Positions 18,387 to 27,737 of a stretch of 64,000 bases of DNA are shown here, in pieces (position 1 is the stretch's first letter; every line of letters begins with the position of its first letter). The stretch is from contig JAUSNM010000055.1 of NCBI GenBank assembly GCA_030645535.1, forward strand, positions 1 through 64,000, written 5' to 3'. The position numbers were made by a program, and so were the translations under genes. The notes beneath the pieces were generated by a model. It ran no database searches, was not told the DNA's origin, and worked only from the letters and a program-made list of their open reading frames with translations. This DNA is from Gallionella sp. GTDB taxonomy: Bacteria; Pseudomonadota; Gammaproteobacteria; Burkholderiales; Gallionellaceae.

Positions 18387-19421
18387 CTAGGCCTGTTTGG
18401 CAAACTGGTTGCTGAATGCGATCAGACTTGCCAGTTTCGTCTTGGCTGTCCCATCGGCGATGACCTGGGCCGCACGAGCGATGCCATCTGCCAGCGTCGA
18501 ACTCAGGCCCGCTGCGTAAATCGCCGCGCCGGCATTCAGTTGCACGATGTCGCGGGGTGCGCCTGCCTTGTTGTCCAATACGCCCATCAGCATGGCGCAG
18601 GCCTCTTCTGAATTCGCCACGCGCAGCAACTCGTTGGACGCACGCTTCATGCCAAATTGTTCAGGGCTGACGGTGTATTCGCTGATTTCGCCGTCTTTCA
18701 GTTCTGCGATATAAGTATCTGAATTTATTGATATTTCATCCATTCCGTCCGCGCCGTGCACCACCAGCACATGATGGCTGCCCAGACGCTGCAACACGCG
18801 CGCCATGATGCCGACCAGATCGGTATGAAAAACGCCGAGCACCTGATTGTCAGCACCGGCAGGATTGGTCAACGGACCCAGCACGTTGAACATCGTGCGT
18901 ATGCCCAGTTCGCGGCGCACCGGGGCTGCGTACTTCATCGCACCGTGAAAATTGGGGGCGAACATGAAACCGATGCCGATCATGTCGACGCAGTGCGCGA
19001 CTTGTTCAGGTGTCAGATTGATGTTCACGCCGAGTTTTTCCAGCACATCCGCGCTGCCGCAGGTCGAGGAGACGGAGCGACCGCCGTGCTTGGCGACCCG
19101 TGCGCCGGCCGCCGATGCGACAAAGGCGCTGGCGGTCGACACGTTGAAAGTCTGTATCCCGTCGCCCCCGGTGCCGCAGGTGTCCACCAGATGTTCACGG
19201 TTCGTGACCGGAACCTTGGTAGCAAATTCGCGCATCACGAAGGCGGCGGCGGAAATTTCACCGACGGTCTCCTTTTTGACGCGCAGGCCTACCAGGATGC
19301 CGGCGATCTGCGCGGCCGAGACTTCGCCGCTCATGATCTGGCGCATCAGGGACAACATTTCATCGTAAAAAATCTCACGCTGCTCGATCAGTCTGGTCAG
19401 CGCCTGTTGTGGGTTGATCAT
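18387..19421 (-). CDS. trpD: anthranilate phosphoribosyltransferase
   Basis: A 344-residue enzyme of tryptophan synthesis that joins anthranilate to PRPP. The PRPP loop [17 protein letters not shown] is intact, as are [19 protein letters not shown] and the [15 protein letters not shown] region. The ATG at 19421 overlaps the trpG stop (ATGA) and is followed by [15 protein letters not shown], the usual start of the protein. An upstream in-frame extension is an artefact of overlap with trpG. trpC does not follow. Confidence 0.97.
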   Translation of the reverse strand: MINPQQALTRLIEQREIFYDEMLSLMRQIMSGEVSAAQIAGILVGLRVKKETVGEISAAAFVMREFATKVPVTNREHLVDTCGTGGDGIQTFNVSTASAFVASAAGARVAKHGGRSVSSTCGSADVLEKLGVNINLTPEQVAHCVDMIGIGFMFAPNFHGAMKYAAPVRRELGIRTMFNVLGPLTNPAGADNQVLGVFHTDLVGIMARVLQRLGSHHVLVVHGADGMDEISINSDTYIAELKDGEISEYTVSPEQFGMKRASNELLRVANSEEACAMLMGVLDNKAGAPRDIVQLNAGAAIYAAGLSSTLADGIARAAQVIADGTAKTKLASLIAFSNQFAKQA

Positions 19422-19987
19422 GGGCAGCCTTCCAGGAAATTTTTCAGCATGTCGTGGCCGTGCTCGGTGAGGATCGATTCCGGATGGAACTGCACGCCGT
19501 GCACGGGCAGCGTCTTGTGGCGCACGCCCATGATCTCGCCGTCGTCGGTCCAGGCGGTGATCTCCAGACAGTCGGGCAGGCTCTCGCGTTCGATCACCAG
19601 CGAATGATAGCGCGTCGCGGTGAACGGGGTGGGCAGGCCGGTGAACACGCTGTTGCTGTGGTGATGGATCAAGGACGTTTTGCCGTGCATCAGCTGTCTG
19701 GCGTGAATGATCTTTCCGCCGAAAGCCTGTCCGATGCTCTGATGGCCCAGACATACGCCGAGGATCGGGATTTTGCCCGCGAAGTGTTTTATCGTTGCGA
19801 CCGAAATTCCCGCCTCGTTCGGCGTGCACGGGCCGGGCGACACGACGATGTGCTGTGGATTCATCTTTTCGATCTCATCTACCGTGATTTCGTCGTTGCG
19901 ATGTACTTCCACATCCGCACCCAGTTCAGCGAAATACTGCACCAGGTTGTAGGTGAAGGAGTCGTAATTGTCGATCATTAACAGCAT
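19418..19987 (-). CDS. trpG: anthranilate synthase glutaminase subunit
   Basis: A 189-residue class I glutamine amidotransferase that supplies ammonia to TrpE for anthranilate formation. The catalytic triad is visible: Cys in [17 protein letters not shown], and His and Glu in [11 protein letters not shown]. The N-terminal [15 protein letters not shown] and [13 protein letters not shown] are diagnostic. It may also serve 4-amino-4-deoxychorismate synthesis (PabA), as is common. It is translationally coupled to trpD, but separated from trpE by four unrelated genes. Confidence 0.96.
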   Translation of the reverse strand: MLLMIDNYDSFTYNLVQYFAELGADVEVHRNDEITVDEIEKMNPQHIVVSPGPCTPNEAGISVATIKHFAGKIPILGVCLGHQSIGQAFGGKIIHARQLMHGKTSLIHHHSNSVFTGLPTPFTATRYHSLVIERESLPDCLEITAWTDDGEIMGVRHKTLPVHGVQFHPESILTEHGHDMLKNFLEGCP

Positions 19988-20043
19988 GATGTGTTGTTCC
20001 GGTCAGGTTTTGCGTCGTCGCCGACGCGATGGCAGCGCTGATT

Positions 20044-21036
20044 TTACCTCAACTCATCTGCTGTCGGCTCGATCAAAAACCTCAGCTTGCCGAGCAGGTA
20101 ATTGAATAGCGCATTGTTGTGCCGGTAATACAGGCAGGTTTCAACCAGTTGGCTGCCCAGCAGATGCTTGAAATGGTATGAAGTCACACCTAACTCCAGT
20201 TGCCGGTAGTCTTCCTTCAAGCAGGCTTCGATGCCCTTCAGGCACATTGCGTAATACAGTCCGTATGTATGGCCGTGCAGGTAATTCATGCCGACATACT
20301 TGAACAGCGCTTTCTGGTTCTTACCGATGATCTGGGCAAAACCGATCAGCGTACTGCCTTCGAAGAACAGCAGGAAACGGCTGATGGCGGCGGTTTGCTG
20401 AAAGTACGCAAGGGTGAGCCGCTCGAATTTTACCGGCGCATGGTTGTAGGTGTTCATGTAAAGCTCATATACCTGCGGCACCAACTGTTCCGGCAAGTCC
20501 GTGCATTCTTCAAATCTGAGCGGCTGCGCTTTTTCCAGCTTGTGTCTGAAGTCGTTGCGACGCCTGGCGTCCAGTTCCGAGTAGTAATCGCCCCGGATAT
20601 TCAGCACCGCCACCGGCAGGCCGCGCGCCCTGACGAAGCCGGGTAGCGGCAGGTTATCGGCAAAGCCCTTGTAGGCAATCAGCCGGGCTTGCTTTGCCAG
20701 CGTGCTATTGACCAGATCCAGCACTTCGGCTGAGACTTCGCCGTCTATTGCGCCGAAATCTGTCGAGGGATGGCCGACACAGGCGTATCTGAACTTTATC
20801 CATGCGAGCGATTTTTTAAGCAGACCATCCGGGAGCAGCGAGCCGAGGCTGAATGTGCTCAGAAAATAGGGCACGACGGCAATGCGCGTGTCGCCTCTTG
20901 AGATGGCCAGATAGCGACATTTAAAACCGCTAATTCCGGAGGCCAGAAATGCGTTGTGAAACGCCGCGCCTTCCGGCTCATCCGGCAGAAAATCGTCGGG
21001 AGGGCAGGGCAGTTCAATTACGCTTAGCTCGCCCAA
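20044..21036 (-). CDS. GNAT-fold (BioF2/FemAB-like) acyltransferase, function unknown
   Basis: A 330-residue soluble protein with the double-GNAT look of BioF2/FemAB-like proteins. The C-terminal part has FLLFFEGSTLIGFAQIIGKN and KYVGMNYLHGHTYGLYYAMC, followed by the conserved LELGVTSYHFKHLLG element. These are the usual motifs for GNAT-domain proteins near peptidoglycan or lipid-modifying loci. No substrate can be named. It lies 14 bases after the FAD oxidoreductase gene, so the two are probably cotranscribed. Confidence 0.65.
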   Translation of the reverse strand: MGELSVIELPCPPDDFLPDEPEGAAFHNAFLASGISGFKCRYLAISRGDTRIAVVPYFLSTFSLGSLLPDGLLKKSLAWIKFRYACVGHPSTDFGAIDGEVSAEVLDLVNSTLAKQARLIAYKGFADNLPLPGFVRARGLPVAVLNIRGDYYSELDARRRNDFRHKLEKAQPLRFEECTDLPEQLVPQVYELYMNTYNHAPVKFERLTLAYFQQTAAISRFLLFFEGSTLIGFAQIIGKNQKALFKYVGMNYLHGHTYGLYYAMCLKGIEACLKEDYRQLELGVTSYHFKHLLGSQLVETCLYYRHNNALFNYLLGKLRFLIEPTADELR

Positions 21037-21050
21037 CGGTAGCCGCCCCG

Positions 21051-22664
21051 TTATTGCGCGGCTGACAACAGACTCAGCGCAACGGCTTCGGCGACCTCGA
21101 TGCCATCAACTGCGGCAGACAGAATCCCGCCCGCGTAGCCCGCGCCTTCTCCGGTCGGGTACAGACCACGGGTGTTGATGCTCTGCAAGTCATCCACATT
21201 GCGTTTGATGCGTATCGGCGACGAGGTGCGCGTCTCCACGCCGGTCAGCACCGCGTCACTCAGATCGAACCCTTTGATCTGTTTGGCAAAAGCGGGAATG
21301 GCTTCCCTTATCGCATCGATTGCGTAATCGGGCAGCGCGGTCGAGAGGTCGGTCAGGTGCACGCCGGGAGTATAGGACGGCTGGACTGCGCCGAATTTGG
21401 TCGACGCACGGCCCGCCAGAAAATCCCCCACCAGCTGTCCGGGCGCCTTATAGGTGCCGCCGCCCAGCTTGAAAGCCTGCGACTCCCAGCGGCGCTGGAA
21501 CTCCATCCCCGCAAGCGGGTCGCCCGGATAGTCGATTTCGGGGGTGATGCCGACCACGATGCCGGCATTGGCGTTGCGTTCGTTGCGCGAATACTGGCTC
21601 ATGCCGTTGGTGACGACGCGCCCTGCTTCGGAAGTCGCCGCGACCACGGTGCCGCCGGGGCACATGCAGAAGCTGTAAACGGAGCGGCCGTTGCTGGCGT
21701 GATGCACCAGCTTGTAATCAGCAGCCCCGAGCAACTCATTGCCCGCGTTCTTGCCGTAGCGCGCGGCATCGATCAAGGATTGCGGATGCTCGATGCGAAA
21801 GCCGATCGAGAAGGGTTTGGCTTCGATGTAGATGCCGCGCTTGTGGATCATCTCGAAGGTGTCGCGTGCGCTGTGTCCGACAGCCAGCACCAGATGATCC
21901 GTTGCAATGCGTTCACCGCTGGCCAGCACGACGCCCGCGACTTGCCCGTTCATAATTTCGATGTCGTCCACGCGACTGCCGAAACGGATCTCGCCGCCTA
22001 ACGACTGTATCGTTTCGCGCATCGTTTCAACCATGCCGACCAGGCGGAAGGTGCCGATGTGCGGATGGCTTTCATAGAGGATTTCTTCCGGCGCGCCTGC
22101 CTTGACGAATTCATCCAGCACCTTGCGACCCAGGTATCTGGGATCCTTGATCTGGGTGTACAGCTTGCCGTCGGAAAATGTCCCGGCACCGCCTTCGCCG
22201 AATTGCACGTTGGATTCCGGATTGAGCACGCCCTGACGCCACAGTCCGAAGGTGTCTTTTGTTCGCTCGCGCACGGCCTTGCCGCGTTCCAGGATCAGCG
22301 GACAAAAACCCATCTGTGCCAGCAACAGGCCTGCGAACAGACCCGCAGGACCCATTCCGACGACGATCGGACGCGAGGTCAGATTTTGCGGCGCATGAGC
22401 TGCAAAGTGGTAGTTGGTGTCAGGCGCAATTTTGATATGCGGATCGTTCTTGAATCGTTCGAGAATATCAGCTTCGCCGCGCACTTCAACCAGCAGCGTG
22501 TAGGTGAACAGGATCGCGTGTGCTTTTCGGGCATCCACGCCGCGCTTGAACACGACGTGGCTGAGCAGCTCATCCTCGGCTATGCCCAGTCGCTTGAGGA
22601 TTGCAGCCTTGATTTCGCCGATCGGATGTTCGATCGGCAGTTTTATTTCGGTTAAACGCAACAT
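21051..22664 (-). CDS. FAD-dependent dehydrogenase (COG2509 type)
   Basis: A 537-residue flavoprotein. After an N-terminal alpha/beta domain of about 90 residues comes the FAD-binding GxGxxG motif VVGMGPAGLFAGLLLAQMG. FGEGGAGTFSDGKL, the PGGTVVAATSE block and the C-terminal GEGAGYAGGILSAAVDGIE motif follow. This pattern belongs to widespread, poorly characterised FAD-dependent dehydrogenases. The ATG at 22664 (MLRLTEIKL) is preferred over an upstream start with an Asn/Gln-rich tail. Substrate unknown. Confidence 0.88.
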   Translation of the reverse strand: MLRLTEIKLPIEHPIGEIKAAILKRLGIAEDELLSHVVFKRGVDARKAHAILFTYTLLVEVRGEADILERFKNDPHIKIAPDTNYHFAAHAPQNLTSRPIVVGMGPAGLFAGLLLAQMGFCPLILERGKAVRERTKDTFGLWRQGVLNPESNVQFGEGGAGTFSDGKLYTQIKDPRYLGRKVLDEFVKAGAPEEILYESHPHIGTFRLVGMVETMRETIQSLGGEIRFGSRVDDIEIMNGQVAGVVLASGERIATDHLVLAVGHSARDTFEMIHKRGIYIEAKPFSIGFRIEHPQSLIDAARYGKNAGNELLGAADYKLVHHASNGRSVYSFCMCPGGTVVAATSEAGRVVTNGMSQYSRNERNANAGIVVGITPEIDYPGDPLAGMEFQRRWESQAFKLGGGTYKAPGQLVGDFLAGRASTKFGAVQPSYTPGVHLTDLSTALPDYAIDAIREAIPAFAKQIKGFDLSDAVLTGVETRTSSPIRIKRNVDDLQSINTRGLYPTGEGAGYAGGILSAAVDGIEVAEAVALSLLSAAQ

Positions 22665-22742
22665 ATTTTGATTTTGGTTGTTTCGTTGTTGTGTTGAGCA
22701 TGGCAAAGACCAATATCAACGTGGACGACCGGACTATTTACG

Positions 22743-23126
22743 TTACGCCGCGCGTCGTTCCGGCAATTTCATGTCCACCAGAATTTCGTCATAGGGAGCA
22801 AAGACAAGACCGTTATCGTCTTTTTCGATCGCCATCCACTCAATCAGACGTTCGCAATCGTTATGCACGTTCTTGTAGTCTCGTTTGAGCTGGCGTGCCA
22901 GTTCAGCAACCGTCATAGCGCCGCCTTCTCGCAATGCGCCTATCAATTCCCAGCGCTTCGGGGTAAATACGGAGAACAGCTCACCGACATTGTCGAAGCC
23001 TACGCCGAAATAGGGTGGCGCGGGCATGCCCTGCTTGACGGCTTTCATGGCGGCTGCGGCGCGGGCAAGAGAGGCGGATACGGGTTCACCCACCGTCAGG
23101 TGTAATACGGTGTTGTCTGTTTTCAT
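22743..23126 (-). CDS. tumA: TumA-type HTH antitoxin
   Basis: A 127-residue winged-helix DNA-binding protein, the predicted antitoxin partner of the gene just upstream. The helix-turn-helix is FTPKRWELIGALREGGAMTV then ELARQLKRDYKNVHNDCERL, matching the ArsR-like regulators (HVO_A0114 type) paired with TumE toxins. The first 50 residues (VSASLARAAAAMKAVKQG) probably wrap the toxin. Its ATG overlaps the toxin stop by ATGA. It probably represses its own operon. Confidence 0.8.
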   Translation of the reverse strand: MKTDNTVLHLTVGEPVSASLARAAAAMKAVKQGMPAPPYFGVGFDNVGELFSVFTPKRWELIGALREGGAMTVAELARQLKRDYKNVHNDCERLIEWMAIEKDDNGLVFAPYDEILVDMKLPERRAA

Positions 23127-23407
23127 TTTGCAGCCTCCTTCACGTCTCGCCAGAAATCTTCAAGCAATCGGGTTTCATCGACGAATGTGTAGCCTATCTC
23201 AGTTTCACCCTCATGCTTGTGGTCGCCTTTGCCACGTTCATTGTCATAACCGACCACGCGTTTGCCATCGCGTACAAATACCAGTCTGTACTTGAATGGA
23301 TGCTCCGATGGAGGAACCGGCTCCGGCACTTGCCATATAACCAGTTCGATGATGCCGCCGACATAAGATCGTTTTTCTCGATATAGCAGCCTGGCTTTGC
23401 TCTTCAT
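23123..23407 (-). CDS. tumE: TumE-family toxin
   Basis: A 94-residue protein of the TumE/DUF6516 toxin family. The diagnostic run KYRLVFVRDGKRVVGYDNER then GKGDHKHEG is complete, including the conserved histidines, which suggests a nuclease-like site. The ending FVDETRLLEDFWRDV is typical. Toxin-first order with a 4-base overlap to the HTH antitoxin makes this a type II toxin-antitoxin module. It lies between trpE and the rest of the trp genes, so it was probably acquired by insertion there. Confidence 0.8.
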   Translation of the reverse strand: MKSKARLLYREKRSYVGGIIELVIWQVPEPVPPSEHPFKYRLVFVRDGKRVVGYDNERGKGDHKHEGETEIGYTFVDETRLLEDFWRDVKEAAK

Positions 23408-23480
23408 GGATGGATTATGGGTGCTGTTTGTTTATGGTGTCAAGAGCCATATATTGGCATGAGCAATGCCGGTGTGGTGA

Positions 23481-24968
23481 CTAGCGATGAACTTCCGCAT
23501 CCAGTCCGTCCAGCGCCATCTCGGCGGCGCGCAGCACGGCGCGTGCCTTGTTCTGTGTCTCCATCCATTCACTGTCAGCCACCGAGTCGGCGACGATGCC
23601 GGCACCCGCCTGCACATACAGCATGTTGTCCTTCACTACGGCGGTGCGCAGCGCGATTGCGACATCCATGTCGCCGTTGAAGCCCAGGTAGCCGACCGCT
23701 CCTGCATAGATGCCGCGCTTGGAGGGTTCAAGTTCGTCGATGATTTCCATCGCGCGCACTTTCGCCGCACCTGACACCGTGCCGGCCGGAAAGGTCGCTT
23801 TCAGCACGTCCATGCTGCTTAATCCCACCTTGAGTTTTGCTTCGACGTTGGAGACGATATGCATCACATGCGAGTAGCGTTCGATCACCATCTTGTCCGT
23901 CAGCTTGACTGTGCCGTTCTGAGCCACGCGGCCGATATCGTTGCGCCCCAGATCGATCAGCATCAGGTGTTCGGCCAGCTCTTTTGGGTCGGCCAGCAAT
24001 TCCTGCGCGAGTGCCTGGTCCAGCTCGGGGGTTTTGCCGCGCGGACGGGTGCCGGCGATCGGGCGCACCGTGACCATATCACCTTCGAGACGCGCCAGAA
24101 TTTCAGGCGAAGAGCCGACCACGTGATGGTCGCCCATGTCGTAATAGAACATGTAGGGCGACGGGTTGATGCTGCGCAGCGCCCGGTACAGCGACAGCGG
24201 CGATGCGGGGAAGGGCTGCGCCATGCGTTGCGACAGCACCACCTGCATGATGTCGCCGTCGAAAATGTATTGCTTGGCTTTTTCTACCGCCGCCTTGAAC
24301 GCCGCTTCGCCGAACTCGGACTTTGCATCATTGCGCGGTGCGGGCGCAGCATAGGGAATGTCCACCGGCCGTCGCAACATGCCGATCAACTCGCGCAACC
24401 GCTCGCGCGCTATCGAATAGGCATCCTCTTGTGACGGGTCGGCATAGACGATGAAGGTAAGCTTGCCGGATAAGTTGTCCACCACCGCGAGCTGCTCGGT
24501 GAGCATCAGCAGGATGTCGGGTGTACCGATGGCGTCCGGTTTAATTACTTTGCTTAGGCGAGGCTCGATATAACGTATTGTTTCATAACCAAAATAGCCG
24601 GCAAGTCCGCCGGTGTAGCGCGGCAGCCCGGACAGCGGGGCTACCTTGAAGCGCGATTGATACTCTTCGATATAATCCAGCGGATTGGCGACTTGATGGG
24701 TGGTTTCACCCGATGCAGTGGTCAGCGTGACTTGCCTTCCCTCTACCTTGATGCGGGTATCGGCGGGCAGCCCGATGAAGGAATAACGCCCGAAGCGTTC
24801 GCCGCCCTGTACGGATTCCAGCAGGTAGGAATAGGGGCGGTTGGCGAGTTTTAGATACAGCGACAACGGCGTGTCGAGATCGGCGAAAGTCTCCGCGACC
24901 AGCGGGATGCGGTTATAACCCTGACGGGCCAGGTCCTTGAATTCTTGTTCGGTGATGGGATGCAGCAT
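23481..24968 (-). CDS. trpE: anthranilate synthase component I
   Basis: A 495-residue chorismate-using enzyme that makes anthranilate with TrpG. The feedback site residues [18 protein letters not shown] and the catalytic blocks [43 protein letters not shown] and [19 protein letters not shown] are all present. Normal length. AGGAGG stands 8 bases before the ATG. A possible leader peptide with two Trp codons lies in the 121 bases upstream. It is the downstream member of the rpe-gph group. Confidence 0.97.
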   Translation of the reverse strand: MLHPITEQEFKDLARQGYNRIPLVAETFADLDTPLSLYLKLANRPYSYLLESVQGGERFGRYSFIGLPADTRIKVEGRQVTLTTASGETTHQVANPLDYIEEYQSRFKVAPLSGLPRYTGGLAGYFGYETIRYIEPRLSKVIKPDAIGTPDILLMLTEQLAVVDNLSGKLTFIVYADPSQEDAYSIARERLRELIGMLRRPVDIPYAAPAPRNDAKSEFGEAAFKAAVEKAKQYIFDGDIMQVVLSQRMAQPFPASPLSLYRALRSINPSPYMFYYDMGDHHVVGSSPEILARLEGDMVTVRPIAGTRPRGKTPELDQALAQELLADPKELAEHLMLIDLGRNDIGRVAQNGTVKLTDKMVIERYSHVMHIVSNVEAKLKVGLSSMDVLKATFPAGTVSGAAKVRAMEIIDELEPSKRGIYAGAVGYLGFNGDMDVAIALRTAVVKDNMLYVQAGAGIVADSVADSEWMETQNKARAVLRAAEMALDGLDAEVHR

Positions 24969-25036
24969 GAAAAACCTCCTGGGTTAACTTTGAAAGACTG
25001 CCACGTGATAACGTCACGTCCTGACTCTTGGCGCGA

Positions 25037-25087
25037 TTAACGCCATCGCCAACCGGCAGTTTCCAATGTGTACAGGATGTCTTTCAT
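25037..25087 (-). CDS. candidate Trp leader peptide (trpL)
   Basis: A 16-codon reading frame, MKDILYTLETAGWRWR, starts 2 bases after the gph stop and ends 68 bases before trpE. Two Trp codons separated by one Arg codon stand just before the stop, as in transcription attenuators of tryptophan genes. The Trp codons lie inside a possible hairpin (TTGGCG/CGCCAA, 25028-25052), and a second hairpin (ACGTGA/TCACGT, 25003-25019) follows. No strong U-tract terminator was found. The frame is short and needs comparison with relatives. It is a candidate, not a certain gene. Confidence 0.5.
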   Translation of the reverse strand: MKDILYTLETAGWRWR

Positions 25088-25089
25088 AT

Positions 25090-25788
25090 TCAGGCGAGTT
25101 TCATCAGCGGCAGGGCTGCAGCCAGATTTGCGATCACTGCGTCCGTATCCAGCGTTTCCACGGGTTCGCCGTGGTTGTAGCCGTAGGGTACGCAGAAAAC
25201 CGGACATTCGGCAGCTCTTGCGGCCTGCGTGTCACTGAGCGAATCGCCGATCAGCAGCAGTTGTTCGATCGGCACGCCGAAGAATTTTGCGGCATGCAGC
25301 AAAGGCATCGGATGCGGTTTCTTCTCGGGCAAGGTGTCGCCTGCGATCACGATCTCGAAATACTTGGCCAGACCGATGCCTTCCAGCAGCGGCGTGGTGT
25401 AGCGCTCAACCTTGTTGGTGATGCAGCCCAGACGGAAACCCGCTGCTTTCATCGCTTCCAGACCTTCGATCGCACCGTCGAAAACGCGGCTTTGCAGCAG
25501 CAACTCGGTGTAGTGCTTTTCGAAAATCGGCAAAGCGTGATCATACAAGGCCGCATCCGGTGTCGCATGCATGTCGCCGGTCAACGCCCGCTTGACCAGC
25601 CAGCTGATGCCGTTGCCGATGTAGCTTGCCAGCAGATCTTGCGAGACGGGTGCATAGTGAATGTCGCGCAACATGCGGTTGGCGGCTTCGGAAAGCTCAG
25701 GTGCCGTGTTCAGCAGCGTGCCATCGAGGTCAATGACGATGGCTTTGACGCTGACCGGTGTTGTGTATCTCTTGATGTTATCTGGCAT
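25090..25788 (-). CDS. gph: phosphoglycolate phosphatase
   Basis: A 232-residue HAD-family phosphatase that removes phosphate from 2-phosphoglycolate, the RuBisCO oxygenation or DNA-repair by-product. HAD motif I is IDLDGTLLNTAPE, motif II is CITNKVERYTTPLL, the motif III lysine is in EKKPHPMPL and motif IV is IGDSLSDTQAARAA. The start at 25788 has AAGGAGA 7 bases upstream. It lies between a lipoprotein gene and trpE. The rpe-gph-trpEG order is common in proteobacteria. Confidence 0.94.
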   Translation of the reverse strand: MPDNIKRYTTPVSVKAIVIDLDGTLLNTAPELSEAANRMLRDIHYAPVSQDLLASYIGNGISWLVKRALTGDMHATPDAALYDHALPIFEKHYTELLLQSRVFDGAIEGLEAMKAAGFRLGCITNKVERYTTPLLEGIGLAKYFEIVIAGDTLPEKKPHPMPLLHAAKFFGVPIEQLLLIGDSLSDTQAARAAECPVFCVPYGYNHGEPVETLDTDAVIANLAAALPLMKLA

Positions 25789-25798
25789 GAGGTTCTCC

Positions 25799-26185
25799 TT
25801 AATTCGACTTGGTGGGTTTCTTTTCGGACGCTTTTGGTTGATCAGCTGCTGGCGCTGATTCTTCGCCTTTGGGATTCGCCTCTTCCGTGGCACCGGGTGC
25901 CGAAGCGGGTTTTACGCGCTCGGCGTAAGCGGGATCTGAACCCATGCTGGGGTCTAGCCTTTTATCCTGTATGTCCTTGTCGGCCGCTTTCCAGCCAGTC
26001 AGCACAGCGGTGGTGCTCTGCGACTCATTTTCCTTCATGCAGTCTTCCGGCTTCTTCAGCGAGACGCGACAGGCATAGCCTATCGATTCCGCATCGGAGG
26101 TTTTTTGATCTGCCACGCCTGTAATGCGGTCACAACCCGTGGTTGCGGCTGCAATCAATAGCCATGCAATGGCGTGGCGGAACAT
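25799..26185 (-). CDS. small lipoprotein, unknown function
   Basis: A 128-residue predicted lipoprotein. The signal MFRHAIAWLLIAAATTGC ends in a lipobox with Cys18. The mature part is short and charged, with a region ESIGYACRVSLKKPEDC holding two cysteines and a low-complexity Pro/Lys/Glu/Ala-rich C-terminus ending KPTKSN. I recognise no family. It starts 2 bases after the rpe stop and ends 10 bases before gph, so it is clearly in that operon. The link to sugar phosphate enzymes is positional only. Confidence 0.65.
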   Translation of the reverse strand: MFRHAIAWLLIAAATTGCDRITGVADQKTSDAESIGYACRVSLKKPEDCMKENESQSTTAVLTGWKAADKDIQDKRLDPSMGSDPAYAERVKPASAPGATEEANPKGEESAPAADQPKASEKKPTKSN

Positions 26186-26187
26186 TT

Positions 26188-26868
26188 TTATACCTTGGCC
26201 AGTTCAGCGCGCATTTCCGCCAGCACGGTGTCGAACTGATGCTTGTCGGTGGCTTTGCGTGCGTTGAAAATTGCGGAGCCTGCCACGAAGGTGTCCACAC
26301 CGGCAGCGGCCACTTCACGAATGTTCGCAGGACCCACGCCGCCGTCGATTTCCAGACGGCAGCTATAGCCGCCGGCATCGATCATCTGGCGAACTTTGCG
26401 TGCCTTGTCCAGCACGTAAGGAATGAATTTCTGACCGCCGAAGCCCGGGTTCACTGACATCAGCAAGACCATGTCGAGCTTGGGCAGCATGTATTCCAGA
26501 ATGTCCAGCGGAGTGGCCGGATTGAATACCAGGCCAGCCTTGCAGCCGCATTCCTTGATCAGGCCGATGGTGCGGTCAACGTGCTCGGAAGCTTCCGGGT
26601 GAAATGTGATGTAAGTTGCACCGGCTTTGGCGAAGTCGGGGATGATGCGATCCACAGGCTTGACCATCAGATGTACGTCGATCGGAGCGGTCACGCCGTG
26701 AGCGCGCAGTGCGTCGCAGACCAGAGGCCCGATAGTCAGGTTCGGCACGTAATGGTTGTCCATCACGTCAAAGTGAACGATGTCTGCGCCTGCGGCCAGA
26801 ACGTTATCAACTTCCTCGCCCAGGCGGGCGAAGTTGGCGGAAAGAATGCTTGGCGCGATCAGATACAT
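26188..26868 (-). CDS. rpe: ribulose-phosphate 3-epimerase
   Basis: A 226-residue TIM-barrel enzyme interconverting ribulose 5-phosphate and xylulose 5-phosphate in the pentose phosphate and Calvin cycles. Diagnostic blocks are [61 protein letters not shown] and LEIDGGVG, with the metal-binding His and the catalytic Asp residues. Normal length. It lies 64 bases downstream of cbbY. Confidence 0.97.
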   Translation of the reverse strand: MYLIAPSILSANFARLGEEVDNVLAAGADIVHFDVMDNHYVPNLTIGPLVCDALRAHGVTAPIDVHLMVKPVDRIIPDFAKAGATYITFHPEASEHVDRTIGLIKECGCKAGLVFNPATPLDILEYMLPKLDMVLLMSVNPGFGGQKFIPYVLDKARKVRQMIDAGGYSCRLEIDGGVGPANIREVAAAGVDTFVAGSAIFNARKATDKHQFDTVLAEMRAELAKV

Positions 26869-26932
26869 GATGTTTCCTTAAAGTTAAAGTAGATACACAG
26901 TGCGCATTCTAAACTGAATGCGTCAGTAGTGG

Positions 26933-27640
26933 CTATCGGGGCAGCGCCAATCCGGCGCTCTGGTAGAACATGGTCAGGTCGCTCAGGTCGTCAAACACCG
27001 CCGCTGCGCCTTCGAAGTTGTGGTTGCGCGTGTAGTGGTTGGTGGTGATGTAGGTCTTGATGCCGGCCCCAAGGCTGGCGTGCAGGCCGTTTTCGGAGTC
27101 TTCCAGCGCGATGCAGTCGCTGGCCTTTAAACCCAGTTTTTCCAGTACCCAGAAATAAATATCCGGCGCGGGCTTCTTGTGCGGCACGATGTCGCCGCAA
27201 CCGTTGACGGCAAACAAGTCAGCCCATTTTTTCCCCAGCCCCACTTCAAGCAGTGCGGAAACGTTCTCCGGCGTGGTGGTGGTGGCGATGGCAAGCGTGA
27301 TGCCCGCAGCATGCGCATCGTGGATCAGTTGTTTGATGCCGGGGCGCAGCGGCACGTTTCCATTGCCTATCATGGTGGTGTAATGCTGAGTCTTGATTGC
27401 ATGCAGATTTTTTACAAAATCGTCGAAATCGGCGGGTTTGGAAAAGTCTGTCAGAAAATCACTGATGAAATACTTAATGCGCTCCTTGCCGCCGGTCACT
27501 TTGAGCAGCTTGTCATACAGCGCTGCATCCCAGTTCCAGTCCAGGCCGGCGTCCGCAAAGGCTTTGTTGAAGGACACGCGGTGCCCCTCTTCGGTGTCGG
27601 CCAGCGTTCCGTCCACGTCAAAAATAATCGCTTTGATCAT
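26933..27640 (-). CDS. cbbY: CbbY-like HAD phosphatase
   Basis: A 235-residue HAD-family phosphatase resembling CbbY, which removes the RuBisCO inhibitor xylulose-1,5-bisphosphate. Motif I is IFDVDGTLADTEEGHR, motif II is LAIATTTTPENV, the motif III lysine is in PHKKPAPDIY and motif IV is CIALEDSENGL. The cap residues (EEGH, GGKER) are as in CbbY. With rpe and gph alongside, a Calvin-cycle role is plausible, but no RuBisCO gene is in the window. Beta-phosphoglucomutase-like activity is the alternative. Confidence 0.85.
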   Translation of the reverse strand: MIKAIIFDVDGTLADTEEGHRVSFNKAFADAGLDWNWDAALYDKLLKVTGGKERIKYFISDFLTDFSKPADFDDFVKNLHAIKTQHYTTMIGNGNVPLRPGIKQLIHDAHAAGITLAIATTTTPENVSALLEVGLGKKWADLFAVNGCGDIVPHKKPAPDIYFWVLEKLGLKASDCIALEDSENGLHASLGAGIKTYITTNHYTRNHNFEGAAAVFDDLSDLTMFYQSAGLALPR

Positions 27641-27649
27641 AATAATTTT

Positions 27650-27668
27650 AGTCGTTAGTCGTTAGTGG
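27650..27668. repeat. TAGTCGT heptamer repeat, short copy
   Basis: About 2.5 copies of TAGTCGT directly upstream of cbbY on the minus strand. The same unit forms four copies at 51041-51068. Confidence 0.65.
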
Positions 27669-27737
27669 ACAGGTTGTGGGCAATTAAAGCCGCGCAGCGA
27701 CAATATTAACTTACAACTAGCGTCTAGCTGTCTGCCT

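Noticed and set aside
25066-26124. A 352-codon plus-strand frame opposite gph and the lipoprotein
   Set aside because: Antisense to two genes with good motifs and start sites. Its product has no recognisable domain.
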